From contig NZ_CANLYD010000006.1 of NCBI RefSeq assembly GCF_947495315.1, forward strand, positions 248,001-312,000: a stretch of 64,000 nucleotides of DNA, given 5' to 3'. The notes beneath the pieces are model-generated. The model worked only from the letters and a program-made list of their open reading frames with translations. It was not told where the DNA came from and ran no database searches. A program made the position numbers and the translations under genes. Source of the DNA: an uncultured Aquimarina sp. (lineage in GTDB: Bacteria; Bacteroidota; Bacteroidia; Flavobacteriales; Flavobacteriaceae). Every line of letters starts with the position of its first letter. Position 1 is the first letter of the stretch. Shown piece by piece: positions 24,231 through 34,400 of the stretch.

Positions 24231-25094
24231 TTAATTTGTTTTAGTTAAGTATAAATATGCATCTTCTAGATTTGCTTGCTCAGGGATAGAATGTTCCTTT
24301 GGAGTTTCCGAAATGTATCTAACGTTTAGCATTCCTTCTTTTCGGGAAGTACTCACCACTATTTGATTATTTTTAAAATTTGTAAGTTGTTCTTTATCTA
24401 TGATAATGCTAAAAACCTTTTGATCTACGTGTGCTATCAACTTTTCTTGATCCCCATATGAAAGCAAAGAGCCATTTTTCATTACGGCGACTTGATCTGC
24501 AATTGTATCAATATCTGATACAATATGGGAGGACAAAATCACGATACAATCCTGTGCTAAATCCGAAATAAGATTTCTAAAACGAACTCGTTCTTCTGGG
24601 TCAAGCCCAACCGTTGGTTCATCAAAAATTACAATTTTGGGATCATTAAGAAGTGCCTGTGCAATTCCTACCCGTTGTTTCATTCCTCCAGAATAACTTC
24701 CTATAGGTTTTTTTGCAGCGTCTAATAGATTAAGTCCATCTAGCAACTGCTCAATTTTTGATTTGAGATTGGATCCTCCAATACCTTTCATCGCTGCTAT
24801 ATATTCTAAAAACTCAAAAGCATTAAGGTTAGGATATACTCCAAAATCTTGAGGAAGAAAACCTAGCTGTTTTCGCATATAATTAGCATCTTTCAGAATA
24901 TTGTTTTTATTCAAAATAATGACTCCTTGTGTTGGTTTACTTACTGTCGCTATCATTTTTAGAAGTGTAGACTTTCCAGCTCCATTAGGTCCTAATAACC
25001 CTAATATCCCTTTCTCTATAGTTATAGAGAAATCTTTTAAACCATACTTATTTCTATTATATTTTTTTGATACGTTTTGAATTTCGAGTGTCAT
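24231..25094 (-). CDS. ABC transporter ATP-binding protein
   Basis: The 287-residue ATPase has Walker A GPNGAGKST (35-43), a Q-loop in LPQDFGVYPNL, the signature YSGGMKQR, Walker B IVIFDEPTVGLDP and a switch His in LSSHIVSD. The C-terminal 70 residues form the accessory domain of ABC-2 drug or peptide exporters. It is 11 bp downstream of a serine hydrolase and upstream of a small membrane protein and the permease. It closely resembles the ATPase at 30485 (shared ..GPNGAGKSTL, LPQ.F..YP, FSGGMKQR.GIAQALL), so the two exporters are paralogous. Confidence 0.93.
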   Translation of the reverse strand: MTLEIQNVSKKYNRNKYGLKDFSITIEKGILGLLGPNGAGKSTLLKMIATVSKPTQGVIILNKNNILKDANYMRKQLGFLPQDFGVYPNLNAFEFLEYIAAMKGIGGSNLKSKIEQLLDGLNLLDAAKKPIGSYSGGMKQRVGIAQALLNDPKIVIFDEPTVGLDPEERVRFRNLISDLAQDCIVILSSHIVSDIDTIADQVAVMKNGSLLSYGDQEKLIAHVDQKVFSIIIDKEQLTNFKNNQIVVSTSRKEGMLNVRYISETPKEHSIPEQANLEDAYLYLTKTN

Positions 25095-25105
25095 AATTAT
25101 CGATT

Positions 25106-26431
25106 TTATTTACTTAATGCTTTTTTGCTAATGGTCGTTACAAAACCATTTTGGCTAAACGATAAACTATTAGTATCATCTTCTATTTGTGTTAATACAA
25201 CTCCAACAGTAGTGTCATAAAGTGATTTGTCATCTTTTTGGATAAGTTCACTTTTAACCCCTTGAGCTTCAGAAACTAAATACATTTTATCATTCTCAAG
25301 AATAATTTCCAAAGTGAGATTAGCTTCTTTAAGCAAATAAGTTCCGGTATATTTTTTGAAATTGTTTAAATCAATACTTTTGAAACTTTCTATAGGTTTA
25401 TTATTCATATATGCTATTAGGTCAGTACTAATAGATTGTTTTGATGGAATTGACTTTGTATTAGTGAAAATTAAGTACAAATCTTTAGTGATTGGATTAT
25501 ATTCATTCCTGAATGCATACCCAATATTGTTTCCACCGTGTCCGTAATAATTCACTCCATCCTGATTGGATTTAAATAATCCATACCCATAATATTGGTT
25601 TCCAGATTCCATCATCATTTTTACTGTCTCTTTTTTCAGTAATTGTTCTGTTTCGAATAAGGATCGATAAAATATTTCCATATCTGTTAGGGTAGAAGCC
25701 ATACTACCAGCTGCATACGCAATATTTGCAAAATAACGGTAGTCTAAATAGTCAGTCACATCTTTTCCTTTGTGATAAGGTGTGGCTAAATTCGGAATAT
25801 TTCTATGCACGTATGGATGAGTGTTTTTCATTTTTAAAGGAATGAGAATGCGCTCTCGCAACAAATCAAAATAACTTTGATCTGTGATTTTTTCAATAAT
25901 TTTTCCTAAAAGAAAATAATTGGTATTACAATAGTCGAATTTACCAACCATCTTAGAGCTTGATTTCTCTACTTGTTGTAATAAAGCAGTATTGTATAAT
26001 GAATCGTTTTTTGCATAGAAAATATCTTGAATGTTTCTTCCTATTACTTCATCTAAACCACTTTCGTGTGTTAGTAGAGTTTCTATAGTCAAGGATCCAT
26101 CTACGTTTTGTATTGGTGTTAAGTATTTACCAACACTGTCAGTTAGTCTTAAATTTCCTTTTTCGACTTCCTGAAGTATTAGTATTGCAGTAAAAGTTTT
26201 TGTTGCGCTACCAATATTAAAAACACTATGCGCTGTTAGATTAAAATTACCTAAACTGATTGTCTTTATTTCGTTATTTTTTTTGATTAAAATAGCTACT
26301 CCTTTGTTTTGTTCTTTTAATACGGAATTATATTTTTTAGAAATAATATCTAAATCATTTGTTTGGCCATATCCAATATACTTTATAAGGAAGAATACTA
26401 GTAATACGATTAATTGTCTTGAAGTTTTCAT
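25106..26431 (-). CDS. Serine hydrolase, beta-lactamase family (ABC operon)
   Basis: ATG 26431 gives 441 residues with a signal peptide ending YIGYGQ; an ATG at 26467 only adds 12 residues ahead of it. The class C motifs are SATK (Ser 75, Lys 78), YCN in KFDYCNTNYF and HGGNNIG. A beta-rich tail (about 345-441) begins KYTGTYLLKEAN. It is the first gene of the ABC exporter operon, an arrangement suggesting that it processes, or confers resistance to, the compound or peptide that the transporter moves (inference). The LytS/LytTR pair diverges from it and a tandem repeat lies in the shared promoter region. Confidence 0.87.
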   Translation of the reverse strand: MKTSRQLIVLLVFFLIKYIGYGQTNDLDIISKKYNSVLKEQNKGVAILIKKNNEIKTISLGNFNLTAHSVFNIGSATKTFTAILILQEVEKGNLRLTDSVGKYLTPIQNVDGSLTIETLLTHESGLDEVIGRNIQDIFYAKNDSLYNTALLQQVEKSSSKMVGKFDYCNTNYFLLGKIIEKITDQSYFDLLRERILIPLKMKNTHPYVHRNIPNLATPYHKGKDVTDYLDYRYFANIAYAAGSMASTLTDMEIFYRSLFETEQLLKKETVKMMMESGNQYYGYGLFKSNQDGVNYYGHGGNNIGYAFRNEYNPITKDLYLIFTNTKSIPSKQSISTDLIAYMNNKPIESFKSIDLNNFKKYTGTYLLKEANLTLEIILENDKMYLVSEAQGVKSELIQKDDKSLYDTTVGVVLTQIEDDTNSLSFSQNGFVTTISKKALSK

Positions 26432-26491
26432 AAATCTGTTATTATAATTTGTTGGATCAAAACTCATTTAATTTAAGTTTAGAATAAAAAA

Positions 26492-26525
26492 AGAATGATG
26501 AGAGGAAGTGATAGAATGATATTAG
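26492..26525. promoter_or_regulatory. Tandem 21-bp-period repeat in the divergent control region
   Basis: AGAATGAT begins at 26492 and again at 26513, 21 bp apart. Both copies are followed, after three variable bases, by AGGA or AGGAT. The spacing equals one LytTR dimer site. It lies between the serine hydrolase/ABC operon and the LytS/LytTR pair, the expected place for their operator. Confidence 0.5.
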
Positions 26526-26647
26526 GATAAAAATCATCTTAACACGAAAAAGAGGTCACATAGACCATAAAGGATAACTTACATCATTAAAAAGTGTTAT
26601 TTCAAATACCAAAACCTATTTTTGATAAGAATTTTTAATCGGATACT

Positions 26648-27625
26648 ATGTCAAAAATAGATACTTGGGTAGATAATAAGCTCTTACAAAACATAACAAT
26701 ATGGTTGTTTTTGATGCTTATTTTTATGATGGTCATTCAAGCAGAAAATAGATTTGTTACAAGTTTGAGTATTATCGCTTTTATAATGCCTCCAGTGTAT
26801 ATCTGTAACTTAAAGATATTGCCATTATTTTTCAAAAGTCAAAGAGCCTTGGGAACAACTCTCTTTCTTCTTAATATTTTCTTATTTACTTTTTTAGGAG
26901 TCTTTCTTTTGAGTAGTTTCTTTAATAATTTTCAATGGAAAATGCTTTTAAATGTTTTTGGAGGTCTGTTATTGGTGATCCTTTTCGGAACAGCCTTAAA
27001 ACTTGCCAGAGATAGTTTTTTTCGTCGCCAAGAGGAGAAGGAAGCGGAGTTAAAACTTCTGAAAGCACAATTGAATCCACATTTTTTATTTAATACCTTG
27101 AATAACCTATATGGATTATCCGTAGTGAAATCAGAAAAATTACCTGATTTAATGTTGAAACTTTCTGACCTACTGCGGTATAGTTTGTACGAAACTAAAG
27201 AAATGTTTGTTCCTTTAGAAAAAGAAATTAAATATCTCGAAAACTATATCTCTTTAGAGAAAATACGCTTAGAAGATAAAGCAGATATTCAATTAAATAT
27301 AAGTGGTAATATATCCAGTACTGTCATAGCACCAATGTTGCTAATTGTTTTTGTGGAGAACGCTTTTAAACATTTAGGAGTTCTGGAGAGTGTGAAGAGT
27401 AAAGTGTTGGTTGATGTTCGAGTAGGAGAGAGTTCACTTGTTTTCCAGTGTGTAAACACAACTGATTCTTTAGATATAAAGCATAATGATCTCGAAAAAG
27501 GAAAAAGCGGTATTGGTTTAAAAAATGCTAGAAAACGTTTAGATTTGATATATCCAGAAAAATATCAATTAGAAATAGCCGAACAAGAAGATTCTTATCA
27601 AGTAGCATTAACTCTTAATTTTTGA
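26648..27625 (+). CDS. LytS-type sensor histidine kinase (pair 1)
   Basis: The 325-residue kinase has four membrane helices in the first 125 residues. A short linker leads to the box LNPHFLFNTLNNLYG (phospho-acceptor His 145), then LLRYSLYE and PLEKEIKYLENYI. The GHKL ATPase has N-box VENAFKH and G-boxes KGKSGIGLKNARKRL-like GKSGIGLKNARKR. There is no extracytoplasmic sensor domain, so it probably senses within the membrane, as kinases paired with exporters often do. It is followed 4 bp later by its regulator and is divergent from an ABC exporter operon. Confidence 0.93.
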   Translation: MSKIDTWVDNKLLQNITIWLFLMLIFMMVIQAENRFVTSLSIIAFIMPPVYICNLKILPLFFKSQRALGTTLFLLNIFLFTFLGVFLLSSFFNNFQWKMLLNVFGGLLLVILFGTALKLARDSFFRRQEEKEAELKLLKAQLNPHFLFNTLNNLYGLSVVKSEKLPDLMLKLSDLLRYSLYETKEMFVPLEKEIKYLENYISLEKIRLEDKADIQLNISGNISSTVIAPMLLIVFVENAFKHLGVLESVKSKVLVDVRVGESSLVFQCVNTTDSLDIKHNDLEKGKSGIGLKNARKRLDLIYPEKYQLEIAEQEDSYQVALTLNF

Positions 27626-27629
27626 ATGT

Positions 27630-28340
27630 GTGAAAATATTACAATGTTTAATAGCAGATGATGAGCCAATAGCTCGCCAGATCATTGAGAATTATATTAA
27701 AGAAATACCTTATCTAGAGGTAGTTTCTACGTGTAAAAATGCTTTTGAAGTTATGGCTTTTTTACAGGAAAACAATGTGGATTTATTATTCCTGGATATC
27801 AATATGCCCAAATTGTCTGGTATCAGTTTATTAAAGACAATGCAGCAAAAACCTCAGGTTATTATTACTACTGCATATCCAGAATATGCAGTAGAAGGAT
27901 TTGAGTTATCCGTGACAGATTATTTACTCAAACCTTTTTCTTTAGAACGATTTATACAGGCTGTTATTAAGGTGCAACAAAAATCAAAGAATAATAATGT
28001 CAATAACGTGGCTATAGAGAAAGAAGATACTATTACATCTATATATGTAAAGAGTGATAAAAAGATTATCAAGCTTGATTTTGATGCTATCAATTATATA
28101 GAAGCGTACGGAAATTACATTAAAATATATACGGATCAAATGATTCTGACACCTACAACACTATCAGATTTTGCAGAAAAACTATCAGATGATTTCATAA
28201 GAATACACAAATCATTTATTGTAAATTTTAATAAACTGAAATTAATCGATGGTAATCAAATGGTATTAAAAAATGATAGTAAATTACCAATAAGTAAGTC
28301 TTACCGAAAAATGGTTTTAAATAAAATCGACAACGCTTAG
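27630..28340 (+). CDS. LytTR response regulator (pair 1)
   Basis: The 236-residue protein has an N-terminal receiver domain (acidic pocket ADDE at 9-12, phospho-Asp 56 in FLDINMP, Lys in LLKPFSLERF). A LytTR domain follows from about 135 (IKLDFDAINYIEAYGNYIKI, FIRIHKSFIVN, LPISKSYRKMV). It starts with GTG at 27630, because the ATG four bases upstream is out of frame and closes quickly. It is co-expressed with the kinase before it. Its likely targets are this locus and the divergent serine hydrolase/ABC operon, whose promoter carries a 21-bp tandem repeat. Confidence 0.93.
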   Translation: MKILQCLIADDEPIARQIIENYIKEIPYLEVVSTCKNAFEVMAFLQENNVDLLFLDINMPKLSGISLLKTMQQKPQVIITTAYPEYAVEGFELSVTDYLLKPFSLERFIQAVIKVQQKSKNNNVNNVAIEKEDTITSIYVKSDKKIIKLDFDAINYIEAYGNYIKIYTDQMILTPTTLSDFAEKLSDDFIRIHKSFIVNFNKLKLIDGNQMVLKNDSKLPISKSYRKMVLNKIDNA

Positions 28341-28369
28341 CGTACTATAATTGGGATTCGTAAGATCAT

Positions 28370-29068
28370 TTATCTAAATAATTGAGTAATATTAGTTTTA
28401 TACATCGTTCCGATGGGTATTATATGATCCGAAATTAATATTCTATTTCCTTCGATACTTTTTATATGCTTTTTAGCCACTGCAAAGGACTTGTGTACCT
28501 GCAGAAAATCATCATTAGCTAGTGTCTCTATTAAATCAGTTATTTTTTCTCTAACAGTGATGGTTTCATCAATAGTTACCACCTTTACGTAGTTCCCGGC
28601 AGATTCCAAGTACTGAATAGCACCAAGTGGAACCTGTGTATATTTTTTATTGCTTTTTAGAAAAATACTTTTTTCTTCAGTTTCTAGCTTTACTTCCGAA
28701 GTAGATGAGGGTTTAGATGTTGTGGTTACTGCCTTATTGACTGCTTTTAGGAAACGCTCGAATCCAAAAGGTTTTAATAAATAATCGGTTACATTAAGTT
28801 CATATCCTTCCAAAGCATATTCGCTGTAAGCAGTTGTAACAATGACTTTGGGTGGCGAAGGAAGTGTTTTTAAAAAATCAAAACCTTTAAGTTTCGGCAT
28901 ATTAATATCAAGAAAAATTAAATCTACTTCATTAGTACTTAGGTATTCCAATGCTTCTAGCGCATCATAACAATCCTTCATTAACTTCATGTTTGGTAAC
29001 AAATCGCAATAACGTTTGATAATACCGTGTGCCATATGTTCATCGTCTACGATTATATATTTGATCAT
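28370..29068 (-). CDS. LytTR response regulator (pair 2)
   Basis: The 232-residue regulator has a receiver with VDDE at 7-10 and phospho-Asp 54 (FLDINMPKL) and conserved LLKPFGFERF. A Ser/Thr-rich linker (TTSKPSSTSEVK) leads to a LytTR domain with AIQYLESAGNYVKV and FLQVHKSFAV. It overlaps the kinase gene upstream by 4 bp (ATGA), so the pair is translationally coupled. It converges on pair 1 with a 29-bp gap. It is probably the regulator of the ABC/M1 exporter operon that diverges from its kinase. Confidence 0.93.
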   Translation of the reverse strand: MIKYIIVDDEHMAHGIIKRYCDLLPNMKLMKDCYDALEALEYLSTNEVDLIFLDINMPKLKGFDFLKTLPSPPKVIVTTAYSEYALEGYELNVTDYLLKPFGFERFLKAVNKAVTTTSKPSSTSEVKLETEEKSIFLKSNKKYTQVPLGAIQYLESAGNYVKVVTIDETITVREKITDLIETLANDDFLQVHKSFAVAKKHIKSIEGNRILISDHIIPIGTMYKTNITQLFR

Positions 29069-30273
29069 ATTTGTTCTAACGTTAATTGTACTTTATACAC
29101 ATCTTCTGTTACAGCAAAAGATAAAAAATGTTTCTTTGGATACACTAACTCTAGTCTTCTTTTTAAATTTTTAAGCCCAATACCTGGTTCTTTTGCGAGT
29201 TCTGTAGTGTCAAAATTATTTTCTATTTCAAAATGAATTTCTTTGGCTGTGGAAGTCAGGTTTAATCGAACAAAGGCATTTTCTCTTAGATTTTCTAAAC
29301 CATGTTTAAATGCATTTTCCAGTAATATTATAAATAATAAAGGCATTATTTTGGATTTTTTATCTTCAATATTACAATTAAATTGAACATCGGTTTTTTT
29401 ATGGTAGCGCATTTTATGAAGTTCGATATAATTCTGAAGATATTCAATCTCTTTATTAATTGTAACAAAATCGTGTTCTCCCTCATAAATGCTATATCGC
29501 ATCATATCAGATAATTTTAATATTAACTCTTGAGCTTTTTTCGAATCTTCTTCTACTAAACCATACAGGTTATTAAGTGTATTAAAAAAGAAATGGGGAT
29601 TAACTTGGCTTTTTAAGTGTAATAACTCAGTTTTAGTTTTTTCATTTTTAAGTCTAATGATGGATTTTATCTGCCTAATTAGCCAATTTAATATAAAAAC
29701 CAAAACCATTAAAAACATCACTGGTATTAGAAGATCCATTAGTAAATCTTCCTCTTCTAATAATACTAAAGTTCCTTGTTTAGTTGCTTTTGCCTCGAAT
29801 GTGTAGAAAACAATACTAAAAATAACGATAGAAATATTGATCATCAATGACCAAAAACCTAATCCAGGGACATTCAATTTTTTAAAAGCAGTACTTTCTC
29901 TTTTATCAATTCGATATCTGATATAAAGAAAGAGTACTACATAGGCACATGAAATTCCAAAGAGTATACTGAGTACTCCATGAGTCGGATCAGATTCCAG
30001 CATTCCTATCAAATAAAACACACCCAATAGAATAGCAATAACTAAGATTTCTTTTCGTATTAATGCGTTTAGGTCTTTGATATAATTTTTTCTTGTTAGA
30101 AACCAAAATAATAGCAAATAACCAAGTGTCCCAATAGAAGTTAATGTCAATAAAGTACCGGTGAATTTAATATCCAGTTTTATTAAGAACAAACCACTTA
30201 TTAAAGAAAACACAAAGAGACTAAGTGTTATAAATACCCGATTATATCTGTCATTTTGTAACATCATACCCAA
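29065..30273 (-). CDS. LytS-type sensor histidine kinase (pair 2)
   Basis: The 402-residue kinase has seven or eight membrane helices in the first 215 residues, more than its neighbour at 26648. The phosphorylation box is VNPHFFFNTLNNLYG, followed by MMRYSIYE and INKEIEYLQNYIELHKMRY. The GHKL part has LLENAFKHGLENL and PGIGLKNLKRRL. ATG codons at 30267 and 30264 are alternative starts. It is divergent from the ATPase gene at 30485. With pair 1 it makes a nearly symmetrical block of two LytS/LytTR systems flanked by two ABC exporters. Confidence 0.92.
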   Translation of the reverse strand: MGMMLQNDRYNRVFITLSLFVFSLISGLFLIKLDIKFTGTLLTLTSIGTLGYLLLFWFLTRKNYIKDLNALIRKEILVIAILLGVFYLIGMLESDPTHGVLSILFGISCAYVVLFLYIRYRIDKRESTAFKKLNVPGLGFWSLMINISIVIFSIVFYTFEAKATKQGTLVLLEEEDLLMDLLIPVMFLMVLVFILNWLIRQIKSIIRLKNEKTKTELLHLKSQVNPHFFFNTLNNLYGLVEEDSKKAQELILKLSDMMRYSIYEGEHDFVTINKEIEYLQNYIELHKMRYHKKTDVQFNCNIEDKKSKIMPLLFIILLENAFKHGLENLRENAFVRLNLTSTAKEIHFEIENNFDTTELAKEPGIGLKNLKRRLELVYPKKHFLSFAVTEDVYKVQLTLEQI

Positions 30274-30317
30274 TAATACTTAAATAAAGTATATCCTCCA
30301 AAGAAGTTGACATACAC

Positions 30318-30337
30318 TGTTCATCTCTGTATGAACA
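30318..30337. promoter_or_regulatory. Inverted repeat in the divergent kinase/ABC control region
   Basis: TGTTCAT and ATGAACA, seven perfectly paired bases each, are separated by CTCTGT. The site lies between kinase pair 2 and the ATPase gene, about 150 bp before the latter. It may be an operator; the left arm with its flank (ACTGTTCAT) resembles a LytTR half-site, but I see no second copy at 21 bp. Confidence 0.35.
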
Positions 30338-30484
30338 ATATCAAATCAGGGATAAACTTATTTACCATTTGTAGATCCTATTTGTATACCTATTTATATC
30401 CAGTTGATCACTATTATTTAATTATAAAAAAGCTTCTTGATAAGTTTAGAAAAAAATAAACAGTTTAATCAAAAAACGAACAAT

Positions 30485-31363
30485 ATGGAATTAACCATTA
30501 ACAACTTATCAAAAACATATGCTAACGGAACCAAAGCATTACAAGATATTTCACTAAACATCCCAACAGGAATGTTTGGTTTGTTAGGTCCTAATGGAGC
30601 AGGAAAATCAACGTTAATGCGCACGATTGCTACTTTACAAGATGCGGATGAAGGCTCCATAACTCTCGGCGACACAGATTTGTTAAAGGAAAAAGATGAA
30701 ATTAGAAAAGTGTTAGGATACCTACCTCAAGAATTTAGTTTATACCCTAAAGTATCCGCAGAGTTTTTGCTAAATCATTTGGCAGTACTTAAAGGATTGT
30801 CAAATAAGAAACAACGAAAAGAAGTTGTTGAAGCACTTTTGCATAAAACAAACTTATATATGCATAGAAAGAAAAATCTGGGAGGTTTTTCTGGAGGAAT
30901 GAAGCAACGATTTGGTATTGCACAAGCTTTACTTTCTAACCCTAAACTTATTATAGTAGATGAACCTACAGCTGGACTTGATCCAGCGGAGCGAAACCGT
31001 TTCTATAATTTATTGAGTGAATTAGGAGAAAACACAGTGGTAATCCTATCCACTCATATTGTAGAAGATGTTAAAGAACTATGCACTAATATGGCTATCA
31101 TCAATCAGGGACAGGTACTCCTAAAGGGAAATCCAATACAAGCTATCGAAGAACTTGAAGGTACGGTATATCAAAAAACGATTGAAAAAAGCGAACTAAA
31201 TAGCTATAAGCAAGAATTTGCAGTCATTGCTGAAAAGTTTATACAAGGGAAACCAGTTATTCACATTTTGAGCAAAAATAATCCAGGGAAGGGATTTAAA
31301 GCTATTCCGACAGATTTAGAGCACGTATACTTCTCTAATATTTTTGGTGGACTTCAGAGCTAA
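30485..31363 (+). CDS. ABC transporter ATP-binding protein
   Basis: ATG 30485 gives 292 residues starting MELTINNLSKTYANGTK; the frame extends upstream to 30437 but with untypical residues. Motifs are Walker A GPNGAGKST, Q-loop YLPQEFSLYP, signature FSGGMKQRFG, Walker B LIIVDEPTAGLDPAERNRF and switch His in LSTHIVED. The C-terminal part (about 215-292) is the exporter accessory domain. The permease/M1 fusion starts 61 bp after its stop. It is paralogous to the ATPase at 24231. Confidence 0.93.
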   Translation: MELTINNLSKTYANGTKALQDISLNIPTGMFGLLGPNGAGKSTLMRTIATLQDADEGSITLGDTDLLKEKDEIRKVLGYLPQEFSLYPKVSAEFLLNHLAVLKGLSNKKQRKEVVEALLHKTNLYMHRKKNLGGFSGGMKQRFGIAQALLSNPKLIIVDEPTAGLDPAERNRFYNLLSELGENTVVILSTHIVEDVKELCTNMAIINQGQVLLKGNPIQAIEELEGTVYQKTIEKSELNSYKQEFAVIAEKFIQGKPVIHILSKNNPGKGFKAIPTDLEHVYFSNIFGGLQS

Positions 31364-31424
31364 ACTATATGTTAATAGACATAGATACTTAACACTTTTC
31401 AATTCTCATTTAATACTAATCATC

Positions 31425-34400
31425 ATGTTATTCGAAATATTCAAATTTGAAATTAAATACAGGGCAAAACGTCCTGATACCTATCTGTACTTTTTCATTC
31501 TATTGTTGTATTCAATGCTCGCGGTAGATATTATTTTTGAAGGTAATCTTAATATTCTAAAAAGAAATGCGCCTTATGTTATTGCCAGAACAATGACCAT
31601 TAGTTCTGCATTTTTTCTGATGATTACTTCTATGATCATGGGAGTTGCAGCGTTACGAGATTTTGATCATCATATGGAATCATTGATGTTTGTGAACCCA
31701 ATCAGAAAACGAGATTATCTATTGGGACGTTTTTTAGGTTCTTTTGTGATATTGCTGGTTATTTATGCTGCCTTGCCCTTAGGGATGATACTTAGTGAGT
31801 TTTTACCTTGGAGGAATAGTGATGCTCTGTTAGCCTTTAATCTTTGGCATTACCTGCATCCATTTCTAACGCTCATACTTCCTAGTTTGTTTTTTGGAGG
31901 TGCTGTATTTTTTATAAGCGGTGCTTTAAGCAGAAAATTGATGGTTGTCTATACACAAGGAGTACTACTATTAATGATGTATATCTTCTCGATGCAATTA
32001 GCAAATGGATCTAAAAATTTATTTCTATCTGGCCTTTTAGAACCATTTTCATTTCAAACAATTAGTTTGGTTACTCAATATTGGACGGTAGTAGAACGAA
32101 ACACTATGATGCTTCCGTTAGAAGGTATTCTTTTGTATAATAGATTGTTATGGATGTCTATTGGATTGATAACTTTAATAGTCGGTTATTATAGGTTTGC
32201 TTTTAACGTGATTAAAAATGGTGTTATAAAAAGAAAAACTATCAATACAGATCTTAAAACTAAAACTAATGAAGAAATAGACGTGATACTGATTTCTAAT
32301 AATAGTGTTTCTATGAATCCTAGAAAGATTGGTCTTCTTTGTCATCATTCTTTATTTTATTTTAAATCAATTCTAACATCAGTACCTTTTTTAGTAATTA
32401 CAGCTTGTGCATTAGGAATCATACTCATCAGCTCAATAAGTTTAGATACAGCATTTGGTGTAGATAGTTATCCTACCACCTATATTATTGTAGGAGAGTT
32501 ACTAGAAAATACCATACTATTTTTTTTATTGATCATCATATTTTACTCAGGAGAACTGATATGGAAGGAAAGAGATACAAAACTCAATCTAATTTATGAT
32601 GCTTTGCCAGTTTCAGATATGGTGTATTTAACAAGTAAGTTGATAGGTCTTGTGCTTTCTTATAGCGTTTTGATGATTCTTATGATTCTTACCGGAATCC
32701 TTTTTCAAGCTTCTAAAGGATATTATGAATTTGAAATTGAATTGTATTTCACTTTCTTTTTCATTGAAATACTTCCGTTTTTGTTCCTTTTTACGATTAT
32801 CTGTTTTTTCTGTCAAACGGTACTTAATCATAAGTTTTTATCTCATATCATAGCCATAGTTTTTACTTTCTGTGCTACCATTGGATTACAAGTATTAGGG
32901 TATGATCATGGATTATACAATTTAGGAGGTCCTGATTTAGGAATATATTCAGATATGAATGGTTATGGCCATTTTTGGGAGCCTTATATATGGTTCAAGA
33001 TCTACTGGATTACGTTTTCAGCAATACTATTTATTGTAGCAATAGTTTTTGCAATTAGAGGTACAGAAACAAATATCAAAAGACGCTGGAGCTCAAGTAA
33101 ACTAAGATTCACAAAACCATTAATGCGATTTGGTATCACTACGCTCTCTGTTTTTTTATTATCAGGTTGTTATATTTTTTATAATACTAATATTATTAAT
33201 AGTTATTCAACCGTTGCTACACAGCAGGAACATAGAGTAAATTATGAAAAAACGTTAAAGAAATATGATCAACTCATACAGCCAAAAATTGTAGATGTTA
33301 ACCTAAAAATAGAGCTATATCCCTATCAAAGAGATTATACAGCAGAAGGGTATTTCATACTAAGTAATCCTCACGATACCGTAATCAGTGAAATTCATAT
33401 CCAAAAAGCACCTAATGACCAAGTAGAAATTGAATATTTAAATATCGAAAAAGGAGCCAGCGTCAACAAAAAACACGAATTATATGGGTACTATATTTAT
33501 GAATTAGACCAACCATTACAGCCAGGTGATGCTATAAAAATGGAATTTAAGCAAACCCATACCACGAAAGGTTTTACAGAAGGCGCGAGTACTAATATCG
33601 TATACAATGGGACATTACTAAATAACTTTTACTTACCAACAATTGGATACAATAAGCATATTGAGTTAGAAGATGATTCAGAACGAAAAGAATATGGTTT
33701 ACAACCACGAATGAGAAGAGCTAAAATAGATGATTCAAAAGCAGTTCTAGAAGGTATGTCTTCAGGTGACGGCGAAGAGATTAATTTTGAAATCATTATT
33801 GGGACTAGCATAAATCAAACTGCTGTAGCTCCAGGTTATTTACAGAAAGAATGGGAAGAAGGTGAACGCAAGTATTTCCACTATAAAATGGATAAACCTA
33901 TGTCTAATTTCTATTCTATTATATCTGCAGAATATGAGGTAATGAAGGATCAATGGATATCGGAAGATTCAAGCCTTAAGCAAACAGTAGATCTTGAGAT
34001 ATACTATGATAAAGGACACGAATATAATCTGAATCGAATGATGCATGGTATGAAAAAGTCTTTTGATTATTTTACTGAAAATTTTGGTCCTTATCAATAT
34101 CGTCAGATGAGAATCGTAGAAGCTACCAGTTATAAAAAGAGAGCACAATCATTTCCAAATACAGTACCTTTTTCAGAAAATATTGGTTTTATTATGGATA
34201 TTGATGATCAAAAAGATGTGGATATGGCTTTTTATGTAACCGCTCACGAAATGGCGCATCAGTGGTGGGGTCATCAGGTAAATCCTGCTAATGTACAAGG
34301 AAAAGCTATGCTTTCCGAAACCTTAGCTCAGTATTCAGCTTTAATGGTATTGAAAGAAGAATATCCTGAAGAAAAAGTACAACAGTTTTTACATTCCAGA

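Noticed and set aside
31344..31424. Longer start of the permease/M1 fusion overlapping the ATPase gene
   Set aside because: The added residues lack membrane or domain character, and ATG 31425 begins with the conserved permease segment.
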